A stretch of 64,000 nt of DNA from Sipunculus nudus (lineage: Eukaryota; Annelida; Sipuncula; Golfingiida; Sipunculidae): positions 30,846,956 through 30,910,955 of the forward strand of contig CM049318.1 in the NCBI GenBank assembly GCA_026874595.1, written 5' to 3'. The translations under genes were made by a program, and so were the position numbers. Under the pieces are notes generated by a model. The model was not told the DNA's origin, ran no database searches, and saw nothing but the letters and a program-made list of their open reading frames with translations. Of this stretch, positions 39,201 through 53,630 are shown piece by piece. Position 1 is the first letter of the stretch. Each line of letters opens with the position of its first letter.

Positions 39201-41060
39201 CTTTTGTTAAATTAGTTATTTGGTATTACTGAAAGATTACACTCTTTTGATATTTGAGGAAACTTGGGGGTGGGGGCGGTTCATTTAAGTCCATTTAGGT
39301 CCCCCTCCCTCCCCCCCCCCCCCCCCATTACTGTCTTATTAACAGATGATTACTCAGCACTACTAAACATCACAGTTTGCTCAACTTGTGTTTTAACTCT
39401 ACCCTTTGTAACTATCTTAACCATTTATTTGTTATAATCAACCATGTAACTGGTTATCCTTCCACATCCTACGGTATACATCATTTATTTCACAAAGTAT
39501 TTCTCGTTCTTATAATGGCAATGAGTTATTTGCCCAAAAGCTTCCATTTGACTTGATAATGTTACGGAACCTAATATCAACTGATCACGTAGTCGTGACG
39601 AGCCTAAATGTTGTTATGGAGATAAAAAAAATCAGATGCTGTAAAACTAGGCAGCGTGAAATGTCTAGGATAATGAATAAAGAAGTCAGTGTTTTTTTTT
39701 GTCAACAAATAACCATAATTTATTCTTGAAAAAATCCTTACGTTACAATACACTAAATACAATTTCACAGTATAACAACAGTATAACAGTAAATAAATAC
39801 CATTACACAGTAAAATAAACAAAGTGCACAGTACCTGGATATTACCACTGTCACAGCGACAAGTCCTTTAAAATGTATAAGCCGGATAAACAATTCACAC
39901 AAATCTTCTTGGAGAAGATAGTCCAATGTAATTACAAAATCAATCTACTGTTATCCAAACTTGAAATCCTGGCAGTGATCCGAAAGGCAAACTGAAGGCT
40001 TTATAAAATCTGTCATAAATTTGAAGAAAATCTCTAACTGCTGCATGTATCAGAAAAGGTCCCACTCTATTGTGTTCGCTTGAATGTTCTCTCACATCTC
40101 TCTCTCGCCTCTGAAACACAGCCCCTATTTTTAACTTCTCATCTCAAGCCGAGGATTTTATATTTCCCGAACAATCTAAAGAACAATACATAATACACAG
40201 TACACACGCGTTACAGGAAACATCTAGAACAACATCGCTGTGTCTCTACATATCAGGGTTCACACGTGGGCCGGCTCGGCCCACCTCGGCCAGGTGATGC
40301 TCTCATGGCAACGAGCTATGCGTACTACACGGACGTCAACAACACATGACAACGGACAATGCTAGCGCCGCACAATAAAAGAGACATATTAACAGCTCAC
40401 AGACATCTGTAACAATAATCGTTCTTACATAAGCAAACAGGTAGCCATATGAGTTGTGATATATAGTATGCATGTTTCATAATGTTATTATCGTCTGTAT
40501 ATTTCAACTATATGAATACGGTTATACCCCTCACCAGTCTGTTTTTTTTAGTTTTATTTTGTGATCATCATAATAGCCTAGAAAGAGAGAATAAAGAAAC
40601 AGGCACTTTTCCGGATATAACACATCGACTGTAACACACACACATATGTATAAATATATTAGATAAATGTGATCAGTATCTTCATCCGCTCCCACCTTAT
40701 AATCGTAGATAATCAGGACAATACGGATGCCGGGTGCATATCGTTTTGTGTCGGCTCTGACTTACTGATAATAGATCCAACAAGGGGCCAAGCTTTGACG
40801 TCACCAATGTGAAGTCTGAAAGACAAGCCCCCAAGCACCGTAAGTAAACAAGCTAACGTAAATAGCTTAAGGTCAGTAAGACATCCTTGGGAAAAGCCAA
40901 ACCAACAACAAGCCTAGCCTAGCTAAGAGGATGGACGGCGCAGAGAACAACACGTTCAGGTTCCTCGATTCTTTCTTTGAGATGTTGTATAATAAAAAAT
41001 GTGACAATAAGGAAAAAGGAATATACTTGCATGATCCGGATCCAGATGCATATTTTTATT
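36240..41060. other. Region between genes 1 and 2, no gene recognised
   Basis: AT-rich with G- or C-runs (36,823-36,838; 39,308-39,327) and short frames lacking family resemblance. The 3' end of gene 2 could fall here or at 41.1-43.8 kb, but no exon was convincing. Confidence 0.5.
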
Positions 41061-41068
41061 TTACTCAC

Positions 41069-41107
41069 CTGTCCCCGGATTTTAGTGGGGTTTTTTTCGT
41101 CCGCCAT
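41069..41107 (-). CDS. Possible first coding exon of an unidentified gene
   Basis: ATGGCGGACG context, then MADEKNPTKIRGQ, ending at a consensus gtgagt donor. It lies between genes 1 and 2. No following exon was found. The opposite strand also has a 59-codon frame (40,931-41,107; MDGAENNTFRFLDSFFEMLY...), so this may be chance. Confidence 0.2.
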
Positions 41108-41619
41108 TAACCCATCATACCATAGAAATGTTATTAAATGTTAAGATATAGACGTTACTAATAATTTTAATAAAAGACGCTTTAAAAAATTATTTTTGTG
41201 ATAATTATGCTATTTATAATAATTTATATATTTTCATATCTAATGTTGCGCTTGTCAGGTAACTGATCGATGACATTGTAATATGATTAGTTATTCAATA
41301 AACGAGCTGTAAAGACCCACACATTGATGATCATATAAGCCTAGCCATTTTCGTCGGAGAAGGTAACTTCGTCTGAGCATTCAGCAGAAATTCATTATTC
41401 ATATTATATTTATATATACATTTTACTTGTGTTACATAGACTCTATATCTATGCCTGACATGTTTGTCATAATTGTTAGATTTTTTTAAAATTTTTGTTA
41501 TATTTAGGTAACCGCTAACAATTTTTAATGCTTGATTAACTATTATTACATACATATGCAAAGATCCATTCCGGATCTACGTGACGAGGGACTTATACCC
41601 GGTTATCCTTGTGTCTACC

Positions 41620-41700
41620 AGGCTCGGTGTACCATTCCTGCGGGTCCTTGGTGTGTCATCCCCATGGCTGGTTCATTACACCAAGGAACCCCCGAAAGAC
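41620..41700. repeat. Imperfect hairpin
   Basis: gggtccttggtgt pairs with acaccaaggaaccc across a loop of about 24 bases, in an otherwise AT-rich region. The surrounding GC-rich 250 bases (41,570-41,820) may be a short interspersed element, but no Pol III boxes are convincing. Confidence 0.4.
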
Positions 41701-41829
41701 GCACTCCATCTAAGTGAAAAATGACTGTTGGGTACAGTCTCCCCATTAAGCCTGAGATTAAAACTAACGATCTGTCGGCTTTGAGGCCTGCTGTAGGGCA
41801 CTGAGGGCTTGTGATTTTATTATACATAC

Positions 41830-42937
41830 AATCCTTACTCTCTGTATATATCATTGGCCTTATATAATATGCAAAGTGTACGTGTCAATGTTTATTGTTG
41901 ATTCAAGTGTCAGACCAGAAATATACCTTAGCTGAGTTGCCAGGTACTAACAAAATGACTGTAATTGCTTAGCCTTGATAACATGGCAAATCTATACAGC
42001 CTGATTGCACTTTCATTCGGCTCCCGTGCACATATAATAATAATAATAATAACATTTATTCACCTATGGGTCCGTCTAAAACGCCTAAGGTCCATTCTAC
42101 CTTGTTTATCTTTTTCTTTATTCTTTTGCCAAAGATGAAGAATCGATCCTGGTTCTCACGTTATTCATTTATGTAAGTATTGACACCTTCATATTATCAA
42201 TATTATTTGCAAACTTCATAATCCGTTGGCTTTCATTTCCCTAGTCATGAGAACCAGAAAATCATTTTTTTTGTGCGGTTAACGCTTTTAGCCAAGCACT
42301 TGGTTAATGGCATCTAAGCAATTTTCTCATATCGCAGTTGCGATGGACTTATAAGTTTTTTTTACCTCAGAATGTTTTTGTGGTTATGTTGACCCTCTCA
42401 AAAAACATTGTAACCTTAGATAAACTAGCTGTTTTTTTAGAGATCATGTGAAGCAAGCAATGTGATATTTCTTTTGCAAACGTCTTATACGTCTGATTTG
42501 ACAGTATATGTCCTTGTTAATTAAAAACCCGTTTGGATTATGACCAGGCGTAATTATAACGCCCTCAGCCCCTCCTCACCATTTTCTCATTAAGCACACG
42601 TCAAATATCGACATGAGCCCCTTTTAAGATGTAAGCACGGTGATCACAACCAGCCACCCAGCATAGATTGACAACCATAGTGTCTATAGTGGACGGGAAA
42701 GGACTTCGTGATAAATTATCTTTGCACTGCTTTGTGCCCTGGACAGTCTTGTGGAAGTTCTTTGAGTCTTAATGGTTTCCTCAACATTATAGGGCTAACA
42801 AACGCCAACGCCCAAGTATAAATTACGCCTCCACATGGGAAAGGGGTGCTTTTAGGGCTGATGGGTTTGTTCCTATAACCATATTTGGGTAAAATATTTT
42901 CTATTTTTTTCACTCTCATGCCTTTGTTCATTTGCAT

Positions 42938-42989
<52 letters not shown>

Positions 42990-43790
42990 AACCTACCATG
43001 TCATGCATAATATCTTCCGTGGCAAAAAGTAGTCATTTGTTACGGAAAACAAATATTTATTTCACTTTAAGGTTACACTTGAAATATTTACCTAAATATT
43101 ACGCTGAATATTGTGTAATGCACACAAAAACACTGCAAACACACAGAATGCTGACCATGTCAAGGTGCTCGCAACAAAAGCAACAGCAAACATCACCCTG
43201 TCTTCAATGAGGCTCATGCTGCAAGCAGATTGTTTCTTCGTTAATTCTTATGAAAACGTGATTTTTTGAAAATCACCTAAACAACTAGAATTACTAGTAT
43301 TGAATTACTTGAATTATTAACAAATGAATGGTATAAAGAAAAGAATTGTTTGTGACTTTTTTTAGTCTAGTTACGTCAACAACGGTTTATTTGCATGAAG
43401 TCATATATTGTGTATCAGTATATAAGCAGTTATATTCATTTTTTTATCCCGATTGTGTCCTAGAAACAAACGAGGAATATTTAATTTCACATACTTACAT
43501 AGGTCTGATACATTCCAATGAGATCAAGTCCAAATTTCACGTTTCCAAGCATATTTGCCTTGAACCTACTTATGTTAATTTAGAAGTTTCTAGGTGTAAC
43601 GGTTACGATTTGTGCCCTGTTAACAACGGCCGGCCAACCGGACGGACAGCAGACAAGGCGTGATAGCTGATAGCTCAGCAGACCTACCTGACCCAACCTT
43701 GACGTTCGTCTTCCTTATTTCACAGGGGAAACAATGTCCAGCCTGCATGATTTGTTTTAACTATAGGTGTAATATCACATTCCAGAAATA
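41830..43790. other. Downstream of the last seen gene 2 exon, no exon recognised
   Basis: Gene 2 must continue here because its last seen exon ends in phase 1. A minus-strand frame at 42,937-42,716 is open but matches no TSP1 or other module clearly. Confidence 0.45.
42941..42988. repeat. CT microsatellite
   Basis: Uninterrupted (CT)n of about 23 units. Confidence 0.95.
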
Positions 43791-43792
43791 TA

Positions 43793-43804
43793 TAGTATAT
43801 ATAT

Positions 43805-43870
<66 letters not shown>
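43793..43870. repeat. TA microsatellite
   Basis: Interrupted (TA)n directly against the donor of the gene 2 TSP1 exon at 43,877. Confidence 0.95.
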
Positions 43871-43872
<2 letters not shown>

Positions 43873-43876
43873 TTAC

Positions 43877-44209
43877 TTCGACAAGGTTCACGGTCACAGG
43901 TGATCACTTCTCTCTTGTTCCCTTTACAGTCTGTCCCTCCGCTAGCTGGTGTAGGATTATCACAAGCACGAACACGGATCTTTTCCCCGCTCCCACAGGT
44001 TGTGCTACACGCTCCCCATGCTCCCCAGTCGGACCAACCGCCGTCAGTTGGAGGGACACACGATCGCGTTTCATGGTCCGATCCATTGCACGGTTTCCCA
44101 CCGTTAGTCGGCGAAGGGTTGTTACATTGCCGTGTTCTTACTTTAATCCCTGTTCCATTTGTCGATAAACAGTCACTGAAGTGTCCCCAGTTGGACCATC
44201 CTCCATCAA
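43877..44209 (-). CDS. Gene 2: two TSP1 repeats
   Basis: A 333-base exon, sister of 53,097-53,429. VDGGWSNWGHFSDC, then IKVRTRQCNNPSPTNGG and ETRSCVPP. Then GGWSDWGAWGACSTTCGSGE, IRVRACDNPTPASGG, ending DREPCR. All key cysteines kept. Donor gtaagt abuts a long TA microsatellite. Confidence 0.9.
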
Positions 44210-47200
44210 CTGGAAGATTATATAAATATGTAGGCCGATTCCCTAATTAGTTATGAACAAAATGCTTTCTTACTATAAATTAATGTATATTCCTGTGCAA
44301 AAAAAATGTTTATTGCCAATTGACACTCTAATATACGATATTCAAGGAAAGGCAATATTGATACCCGAACGTCGATGTCAAGTTGGGAAAGTGCAATTTA
44401 GAATAGGTTTTGGCTAAAGGTACAGCTCGTTTGCAAAATGTGTTTACTATAAATAATGCCCGATTTAGAGTATCCAAAGGGAAGTCCGGAATTCAAAGCA
44501 ACATTAATTGGATTCATTTTTTATGAATGCAACTCACTAAAAAGAAGCCCGCTACACTTGTACGGAAATTAGTTACATATTGCTCGTACATCTTTGCATC
44601 TACATTCAATCAACAAGTACCATGAAAGTGAACCCGGAATAGATAGGTGAGTAAACGAATGGTAAAGTGTATATATGTATATATATATTTAAATACATAT
44701 TGCTGGTGAGAAGAACTTATCTCCTGGTTCTAGGACTACTTATTTCAACAAGCACCGATGGGATTTTGAGATTTTCTGTATATCTTCCAAAGAAATATAT
44801 TCTAAGTGCCCGAAAGGGAGTGAAAATACGGCGCTTTTGGGTGAAACCGAATGAACAGCATGTTAGTTATAAAATAAAAATTATTATTTACGTTTCTTTA
44901 TAACTTCCATTTAGCCTTTCCAAATTAAATAATATAAATGTTTTATTGGTATAATACGAACCACATAGAATTTATAACCGTTATTTGTAACTCTCGGTGC
45001 ACAAGATGAACAGATTGGTGTGACCTTGAAACGTGGTTAATGTTTGAGCAAAAAAAAGATGTGTCGACATTTAGTAGATGTTCCATAACCAGCGTTCTAA
45101 AACCAGCGTTAAACCAAATTAAAGACAAGGCCTTTTTTCGGTATAACGTCATTTGTAAAAAATTCCGATTTCTATGTAAAAACGGTATGTTGTTTAAAGC
45201 AGGCCAGGCGTTTTGTATGTTTCACTTGCTTCATGAAATCGTTCATATGCGTACCTTAAACATTACCAAACAATATACACCAACCTTATCGTGGGCATTT
45301 GAATATTTCACCTGCGAACCAGGTCGGTATACCCCCTGTATTGTGGGACCGGCAAACTGACTATAAAAGTCCGAGATTTTGACATAGGCACAGGGCAAAT
45401 GAATCAATATAAATAAGACTATTTGCACAAAGAAACAGAGACCAAATGGAATCCTCTGTAATCTCTCCATTAGATTACAAAATGTTAAAACATTCGCTAA
45501 AATGGAGTTCCTCTCAATATTAGTATTGTTAGTTTATCGCGTCATTCAGATCTCTTGACACACTGATTTTGGGCTGATTAACAATCTGATGTTTTGCGCA
45601 GCGATCAACACCAATGACTAAGGCACGAATGCCTAGTAAATTTTGTTCACGTGACTGTAATATTTTTGGCCAAAATGCGTACGAGGAGACCATTTGCCCT
45701 CCACACGAACAAAATTGTTTTAGGATAGATAAGGGGGCAACCCTGAGGAGCCAGCTATAGAATAAACCCTAAGCCTAAGGAATGATGATACAGTATAACT
45801 TTAACAAAGTCCAACGGACATTCCTGCCAAATTAAATGTTATATATACGGTAAGTATTGGTTTTACTTAAATTTAATTTCAGTTAGGACAGCGTTTTAGA
45901 TACGAACAAGCCTTCTTTTTGAATCAACAAATTATTTCAATAAAATTGTTACCCCTTTTCCTTTATGTGGTGTTTCTTTTTAAAACTATTTGTTCTCGTA
46001 TATTCATATATTTCGTTGATAGCAGCTGACCTTCCAAAATAAATTCGGGCGCTAAAACATTGATATTTACAAGCGAAGTTTTGACCAGTAAGATTAATTT
46101 ACATGCATTCGCCATATCTCTTTCGAAGTAACAGCGAGTCATCAAGCGATGATTGACCAGTAACGCTCAGTATCATGCATTTGCCATTTCTCTTTCGCAA
46201 TAACGTGTTGCCAAGGCATTCTCGTTTAGGAAGAATAATATCATCAATTCTTTTTCATTGAAAACAATACCGTAAATAAAGTTAACTCTCTTAGAAATGT
46301 GGTTGCTTTTTTTAACACCGGAGGCAACCATTGATCATTGCTTTCGCCCCATAGCTGACGGGTCTATTTTACAACGGAACACAGAAGGGTAATCGTTAGT
46401 AGCTAGGAGTAGAAGTTTCCTGACTGATAACAGATTGATTAAAGCTAGAAGGAACAATAGGAATTTTTCTTTCTGTAAAACAAGCTATGATCACAAGCTT
46501 TTTCCGCTATCCATCTGGTTATCCGGGCCTCCCTCTGTCCGGCCGTGCGGCCGTTGGTCAGTTAGCACAGAAAATATTGTAACGTGTGGACCTAGACACT
46601 TGGTGGAGCACAGTTATGTTCCTTTAGGAATAGAAAGATCTGACAAAACAATCAAGAAGTTCCTGGGCAAATGTCCCTGGAAATATAAAATAAGGTCACC
46701 ATGACATTATGTTATGTGACCCTTAGGAAAAGGGAGAAAAATGTGCACATGGAATGTCAAATGGCCACAAATTGTATCTTCTAGGCCTAGAATCATCTAA
46801 CGGTACATCCATGGAGGTTCTGGGTATCTCCCTTGGAAACCTGGAATTATTGTGCCCTATATTCTGCGACGTATAGGCTGAAAACATCATTTTGAATATG
46901 CAGACAGTCAGACCTGGCAGAAATTGGATCCATTTGGTGTTTAATATATTGACAACAATTTGGCAGGTCCCAGGCAAATGTCCCAGGAACATGAAATTAA
47001 AGTTACTGTGACCAATATTCAGTGACCTTTGGAATAAATATCAAATGAGCACCCTGTCCACAGGATATTGAAGGGGCAAAGGGGAAAATAGGCACTAATA
47101 ATGCAGGTGGGGGGGGGGGGGGGGGCATAAACCAACCCTCCCAAACCAATAAGATTGTCGGATCATTTCCATTTATTACAGAGGGGTACGTAGTCTCAAC

Positions 47201-50200
47201 CATCGAAGAGTGATGGACACTTGCTAAACCCTACTAACATATAAAGCAGGGAGGGGGTATTTTCTTTTTTTAGACAAAGGTACAAATTCCCTAACCTGGA
47301 AAGTGCTGGGTGACATATCCCAATCTTCCCAAACTTATTTGACAGGGTGGTACATCTTCCATTTATTAGGCAGGGCAGGAGGGACATATAAGACGGGACA
47401 TAATAATGAGCAGAAGAACAAGTTTAATCCTCCAAAACTTATAATTCATATTTGTAATTTGTTCGGAGGGGTTGGGGGTGGTTGGGAGGGGGGGGGGGGG
47501 GTGATCGGGGTATGACATATTAAAACTCTCCCAAATTTAACAGGCAGGTGGGACATATTATAACTGTCTTACACGTAACAGCTTTGGGTCAAATTTTTAA
47601 CCCTAATAAAGCTCACCGAATACAATTTAGCGTGACTTAATTATCTGATTAAAGGATATTTACCTATAAACTCCCTAGATGTTATATATTAGAAGAATTT
47701 ATGTCTAATGTATACAATTTGTACCCCGGGTGAATGTTTTGCACAGGGTGCACATTTGACTTTTTTTCCTATACGTCAAAGAATAAAGGTCATGGTGACT
47801 TAATTTCCTGCTTCCAAGGACACCTGCCAAGGTCCTCACAGAATGTTGTAAGAAAGTGGTAGGCCTAATGTGTCCATTCTGTGCCTCGTCTGACTCTCTG
47901 AGTGCTCAAAATCATGTTTTTAGCCTGTAGGTTGATAAATATAGGTATCCATTATCATATTTCAGGTTTTCAGGGATATTTGCCCAGAACTTTTATCATG
48001 TATGTTGCGGTACATGATTCTGGCCCTAACAGATATGATATGTGCCGTCCTGTCATTCAGTGTTCACATTAACATTTATTTCCTGTAGGTTACAGGCAAA
48101 AAACATGGTGACCAAATTTCATTTTATTAAGGACATTTGCCAAGCACCTCTCTGAATTTTCCCTTCGAACATTCTAGACCAAATGGATACAATTATGCTC
48201 CACTTGACTGTCTGGGCTGTCAAAATCATGTTTTAGGACCACAAGTCACACACTATATGTCCTTATGACCTAATGTCACGTTTACAGAGGGATGTGCTTA
48301 GTACCTCTATGGATGTACCGTAAGAAGATTCTAAACGTAACGGTTGAGATTTGTACGTGTTCTGGTAAGAAAGGACAGACGAAAAAAAAACAGGACCATC
48401 GTAGGATCAATATAGCTCAGATATCTTGCAGGTAGCCGGGGTAAAAAAGGCGACCTATCCGTTCATCTCTCTTTTTTAACAAAAAACCTGTAAATTATCG
48501 CCGTACTTTCTGGAAACAGGAAGCTTGCAAACAGAAAAGAAAACTACCCGGTGTCCATGTCTTGTTCTTACCCGATGTGTTATAGTATTGTCATATTATA
48601 TTCAAAACATATTTTCCTGGACAGTGATTATAGTCATGCTTTACTTTAAGTGACTCTCCAAAAAACTTTGCGTTACACTTTGAAATACAATGCTTTGACA
48701 GATGTAATACAACAGGTATGGATTATTTATATACATATAGACATAACTACAGGTTTTGTGAAGAATTACGGTATCAGATATATGAAATACATATACTTCA
48801 ACAACACATGCCGGTCGATGGTAGCAAGAAATTGATTAATAATATCTGCAATCAGACGTCATTGCGACTATAAATATACTCACGACAGAGCTTGCAAGTT
48901 CTAGAACAATATCTCTTCGTCCTAGGTGAAAAACATAGAAAATGTGCTGACGTACAAATGGGTATCCTATCCTCACAGCCTGTGGAATACACCAAATAAT
49001 ACATGCAATTGAATATTCATTGGTATACTACAGTATTATATATATATATATACATATATACATATATATATATATATACTGACACATCATTTAAAAAAAT
49101 GAACATTAAGTGGGAGATATAATTAAAAAGTCTGCCAACAAACCGGAGTAGTTGAACAGTAAAATTTCACTTAAGGTTTTGTATTACCGTATTTCCTTGA
49201 ATAGACGCCCGGGCGTTTATTTTTGTCGGACCCTGCTTTGCCCCGGCGTCTATACAAGGCCGGCGTCTGTTCAAGACCGGCGTTTATTCATTAAAAAAAA
49301 TCCAGCTCCGAATCACAACCATATTTATTTACAACCAACAATGCACACATGTGATGCAATATATACATGTGGACTCTGTAATCATGTGAAGCACACAATG
49401 GCAAATACTAAATCGTCACTCATTTGAATTGTCCATCAATTACCGCTCATTGGTAATTTATCACAAAATCCTAAGCGTCACCATCATCAACATCCTCAAC
49501 TGCCAGTTCATTCAGGAAGTCCTCGTCATTGTCAGCCTCTGGTTCATCGAAGTTGATATCCTCAAGGGCATCAAGATCGCCGTTGCAGGCCAGCAGGGCT
49601 TTTGCTCTCTGAGCGAGCATCTCACATCGACCATGAAGGAGCCCGCTTTCCTTCAGGCACGATGTCTGGTCATCCTCGGAGCTGTCGAGAGCCGTAGAGA
49701 TCACGCACACCTTAAACGATTTGGCGATAGTAGCAGTCGGCAGGTCCTGCCATGCGGTTTTCACCCATGATGCCACCGTAGACCTGGAAGGTGCTTTCAT
49801 GTTACCGCCGCGCGTGTACTCCTTGTCACCAGTAGCCATCCAGTCATCGTACAATTCCCTCAGTCTGGTCTTGAATGGCTTGTTCCAGCACACATCAGGG
49901 GCCTGGATCACGCCAGTACAGCCACCCGGAATGACTGATATGGCAACGGTAGCTGTCCCACACAAGTAGCCGCCTCCCAAAGGCCATCCGCCCCACCACT
50001 CGCGACAACCACTCCGGCGTGAGTCCCTGGTTCATCCAGCCGTTTTGGGAGTACGCAGCGACAAGGCCCGAAATGGAGTCAACCACCTTATCACGCCGCT
50101 TTCCTACACCAGGTAGGGGGGCAGCTTGGTTCCGTTGGCCTTTGCAGCTAGTACGACCGTGATTCTAGTCTTCTCGTGCCCGGTGGTGCGGATCGGCACT

Positions 50201-53200
50201 GAAGCGACGCCGGTCTTGTCCAGGGTGGTGTCCGAGGTCATGTCCAGCCACACAGCGGTCTCGTCCATGGCGATGATGGAGCTGTCCTGGTACATGTTGC
50301 GAATACGGAGATGACGCACGTTCAGGATAAATTTCTCCAACTTGTCGGTCACCATGCGAGGTAGTTTCTGGCCCTGTGTCGTCTTCTTGAGCAGCGAGAT
50401 CCCGTTCCGCTCCAGTAAGTTCTGTAGCCAACCCCTGCTAGCAACAAACGAGCCGTCGCCGAAATCCCCGGAGGTGTACAAGGCCAGTGCCTTGTCCTGC
50501 AGCATTCGGCGAGACACGCGGCGATGTTCTGCTCTCTCGTCCTCAAACCACTGGACGAGCAGCACCTCGAGATCTTGGCTCAGTGCTCTGCGACCGCCGC
50601 CGCATAGCCTCCGACGCTTGGGCGAGTTGGTTTCTTTGGTGACCTGCAGATTCTCCTTCTGGCTGCACCACTCCTGTATACGCCTGGGGTTCACATTGAA
50701 GTGACGGGCAGCAGCTTCCTGTCAAAACACGTAAAGAATAATATTGATTATTATTTGTTTACAGCTTGGAATAGTAAAATTTAAAATATTGATTGCGCTG
50801 TTTATTACAGAGGTATATGATAACGATACAACGATGATAAAAAATAATAATAATAAAATAAGAAAATGTAATAATAATAATAATAATAATATACTACAAG
50901 AACATGAAAAATAATGAAAAGTAAGAAATACGATAAAAAATAAAACATCATTTTCAAAAACATTTCAAACAAAATTGAGGGTTACGATCTGTTTACGGCT
51001 TTGCATAGCAACATTATAAATATTATGCCGTGTATCTCAGAGGTATATAGTAAGAAGAATATTAATAATGAAAACCAAAGGTAAAATCATTTCATACTTA
51101 TTTCAAACAACCGGGATACGATTTGCTAACAATTTTGCATGGAGAATTTATAAATATTGCGCTGAATAATAATTTTGTATAAATATTACAATAATATAAG
51201 AATATTAATAATAGTAGTAACAAAATCACCAAATTTTCATAATCATCACACTAATGTTCGTGTATTCACTTAAATCTAGTTGGTAATGATTGTTAATATA
51301 TTTACCTTGGTGTGTTTTTCGGCGAAAGCAACAGCCTCTGACTTGGTGTCGATAGTATAGTTCTTCCTCTTTCTACTCGTCGGAGCGGTCGGTAAATCAG
51401 TTGCCATGGTCAAACGTTGTGAAAGTGATACTGGGATCCATTCTGACGGGGTATATATGGGTACCCGGAAAGGGAGAAGTGCCGAGGTGAGAATGGGAAG
51501 CCGCCCAGCCCACGGTCACAGTCAGGTGTTGTCCATGAAGACGCTGTAGCACGGAGAAAGCGGAGAGCAGGTTTTGTCTTCCCGGTGATATAATTAGTGT
51601 CAACCAGGCAGGGCGATATGGGCTTCCCTGTGATAACAACCTATTAACAAGGTGACTGATTTACGGTGAGCCAGGTAAGACGCTATGGGTTCCATCGTGT
51701 TAAGATAGCCGGTCAGGCGGATCGGGCTTCCCTTCATAAAGTTAGTGTCAGTCGGGTCGCGCAGGAACTGGACTCTGTGTCAAAACAACTGTTAGCAAGT
51801 TACCTATTTGCGGGTTTTACGAGGGTATGATTACACTAGCTCAAGTGACGCAATGAATTCCTCATGACATATGTTGACGAACCGTGTTGTGTTTGCCATC
51901 GTTATAACAATTACTGGTAACTACCGATACCTTATATAATATTTATCAAAACAGATCAGATGCAGGTTAGTGGAGTTAATTATTTGTCGAAAATCTATTT
52001 ATATTTAAATCTTGGGAACACGACAGAGAGGTAAATTGGATCATACCGTGGTAGTTAGGTTTCTCAGTAATTTTCACATTTGGTAAAATATTTGTTATTT
52101 CATAAATTAAACGATTTTTTTATAATAAGTAAACAAGAGTATGGTTTTGATTAGTCTTATTAAATAAAGCCGATTCTGTATTGACACGTGAATACGGGAA
52201 CCGGTACTCTTGTTTTGCGGGAAGACGTCGGACAGAGACATCTGGCGGTAGTCACAGAAACTACTATGGCACCCGGCCTCTGAACAAGACCGGCGTCTGT
52301 TCAAGTCCGGCGTTTATTTTTTTCAGAATGTTCTTTCTACCCGGCGACTTAAAAAGGCATGCGTCTATTAGAAACGTCAAACGAGCGGTAGCAGTTAAAT
52401 GTTAAAGATGTGATAATGTTATTGTAATAACTAGTCTCTCCTTATTCATTTTGCGGTAAGAAAAGTTGCTTTAATTGTTTAGTATTAAGCACTTACCTGG
52501 ACAAGGACCAGTGCCACAAGGGACTCGTTCTACAGGTTCTCCCTTACAATCTGCTCCCCCTCTAGCTGGTGCAGGATTGTCACAACTTCGAACACGAAGC
52601 TTTATGCCATCACCACAGGTTCGGCTGCACGCAATCACGGTACTCCATTCTGACCAGCCCCCGTCAATTGGAGCTACATTTTTTTGTATATAATAGTTTT
52701 AATGATGTTCAATTTAATGGCGTAAAGAGTAAAATGATTTTGGCCAGAAAATGAACGAAAACCTGGTATATGTAAATACATATACATTTAATCGAAACAA
52801 AAAATTTATTATGTTGTGTGTGAGGTACAATAACATAATCTGTCTTTCCTTTACCCCGTCAACAACTTCTGAATTGCGGTACTGTAACAATTCCCTTCAG
52901 TTCATTGATGTAATTGCCGACTTGTGTTATGATCGAATGAACGTATATAACTATATGGCTATATTCTTTTAGAATGTTCAGGGTCAGGCAACGGAATCAA
53001 TTAAGGGATTGGTAAATAATTATTTAAATATCAAAAATAGTTTTATCTATTTCGCTTAAGTAAAGTTGCCTTAATCGTTCAGTTGTAATCACTTACGTGG
53101 ACAGGGTTCACTTTCACAGGTTCTCTCCTCTGTCAAGTGCCCCTCACAGTTTTTCCCTCCCCTAGCTGGTGAAGGATTGTCACATGCACGAACACGGATC

Positions 53201-53550
53201 ATTTCCCCGCTCCCACAGGTTTTGCTACACGCTCCCCACGCTCCCCAGTCGGACAAGCCGCCGTCAATCGGAGGGCCACTCGAACGCGTTTCACGGTCCG
53301 ATCCCCTGCACGGTCTCCCACCATTGGTCGGTGTAGGGTTGTTACATTGCCGTGTTCTTACTTTGATCCCAGTTCCATTTGTCGCTGAACATTCACTAAA
53401 ATTTTCCCAGTCGGACCATCCTCCGTGAACTGGAAGAGTTTATGAATATTTACGCAAATTCTCTCTTAAGTCATGAGCGAAAAACTTTTCCAGTGAAAAT
53501 AATTGTATATGCCATATCAAAATATATACATATATCATATCTACACACAC

Positions 53551-53630
<80 letters not shown>

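Larger units (their letters stand above)
49186..52373 (-). mobile_element. pogo/Tigger-like DNA transposon
   Basis: Minus-strand transposase with a Brinker-type DNA-binding exon, CENP-B HTH and DDE domain, flanked by related GC-rich end motifs. The left end has accgtatttccttgaatag then acgcc. Subterminal cggcgtctgttcaag occurs at about 49,261 and again, in the same orientation, at about 52,289. aatagacgc at the left end is inverted as gcgtctatt near the right end (52,364). It lies in the gene 2 intron between the TSP1 exon at 52.5 kb and the ShKT exon at 48.9 kb, same strand as the gene. The exact ends are approximate. Confidence 0.75.

Noticed and set aside
40931-41107. 59-codon plus-strand frame facing the MADEKN exon candidate
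   Set aside because: Only one of the two strands could be coding, and the minus strand has the better start and donor. Even that is weak.
42716-42937. Possible decayed TSP1 exon downstream of gene 2
   Set aside because: Cys, Gly and Pro spacing does not match TSP1 in any frame.
45040-45360. 106-codon plus-strand frame
   Set aside because: No family resemblance; an opposite-strand frame of similar length; inside a gene 2 intron.
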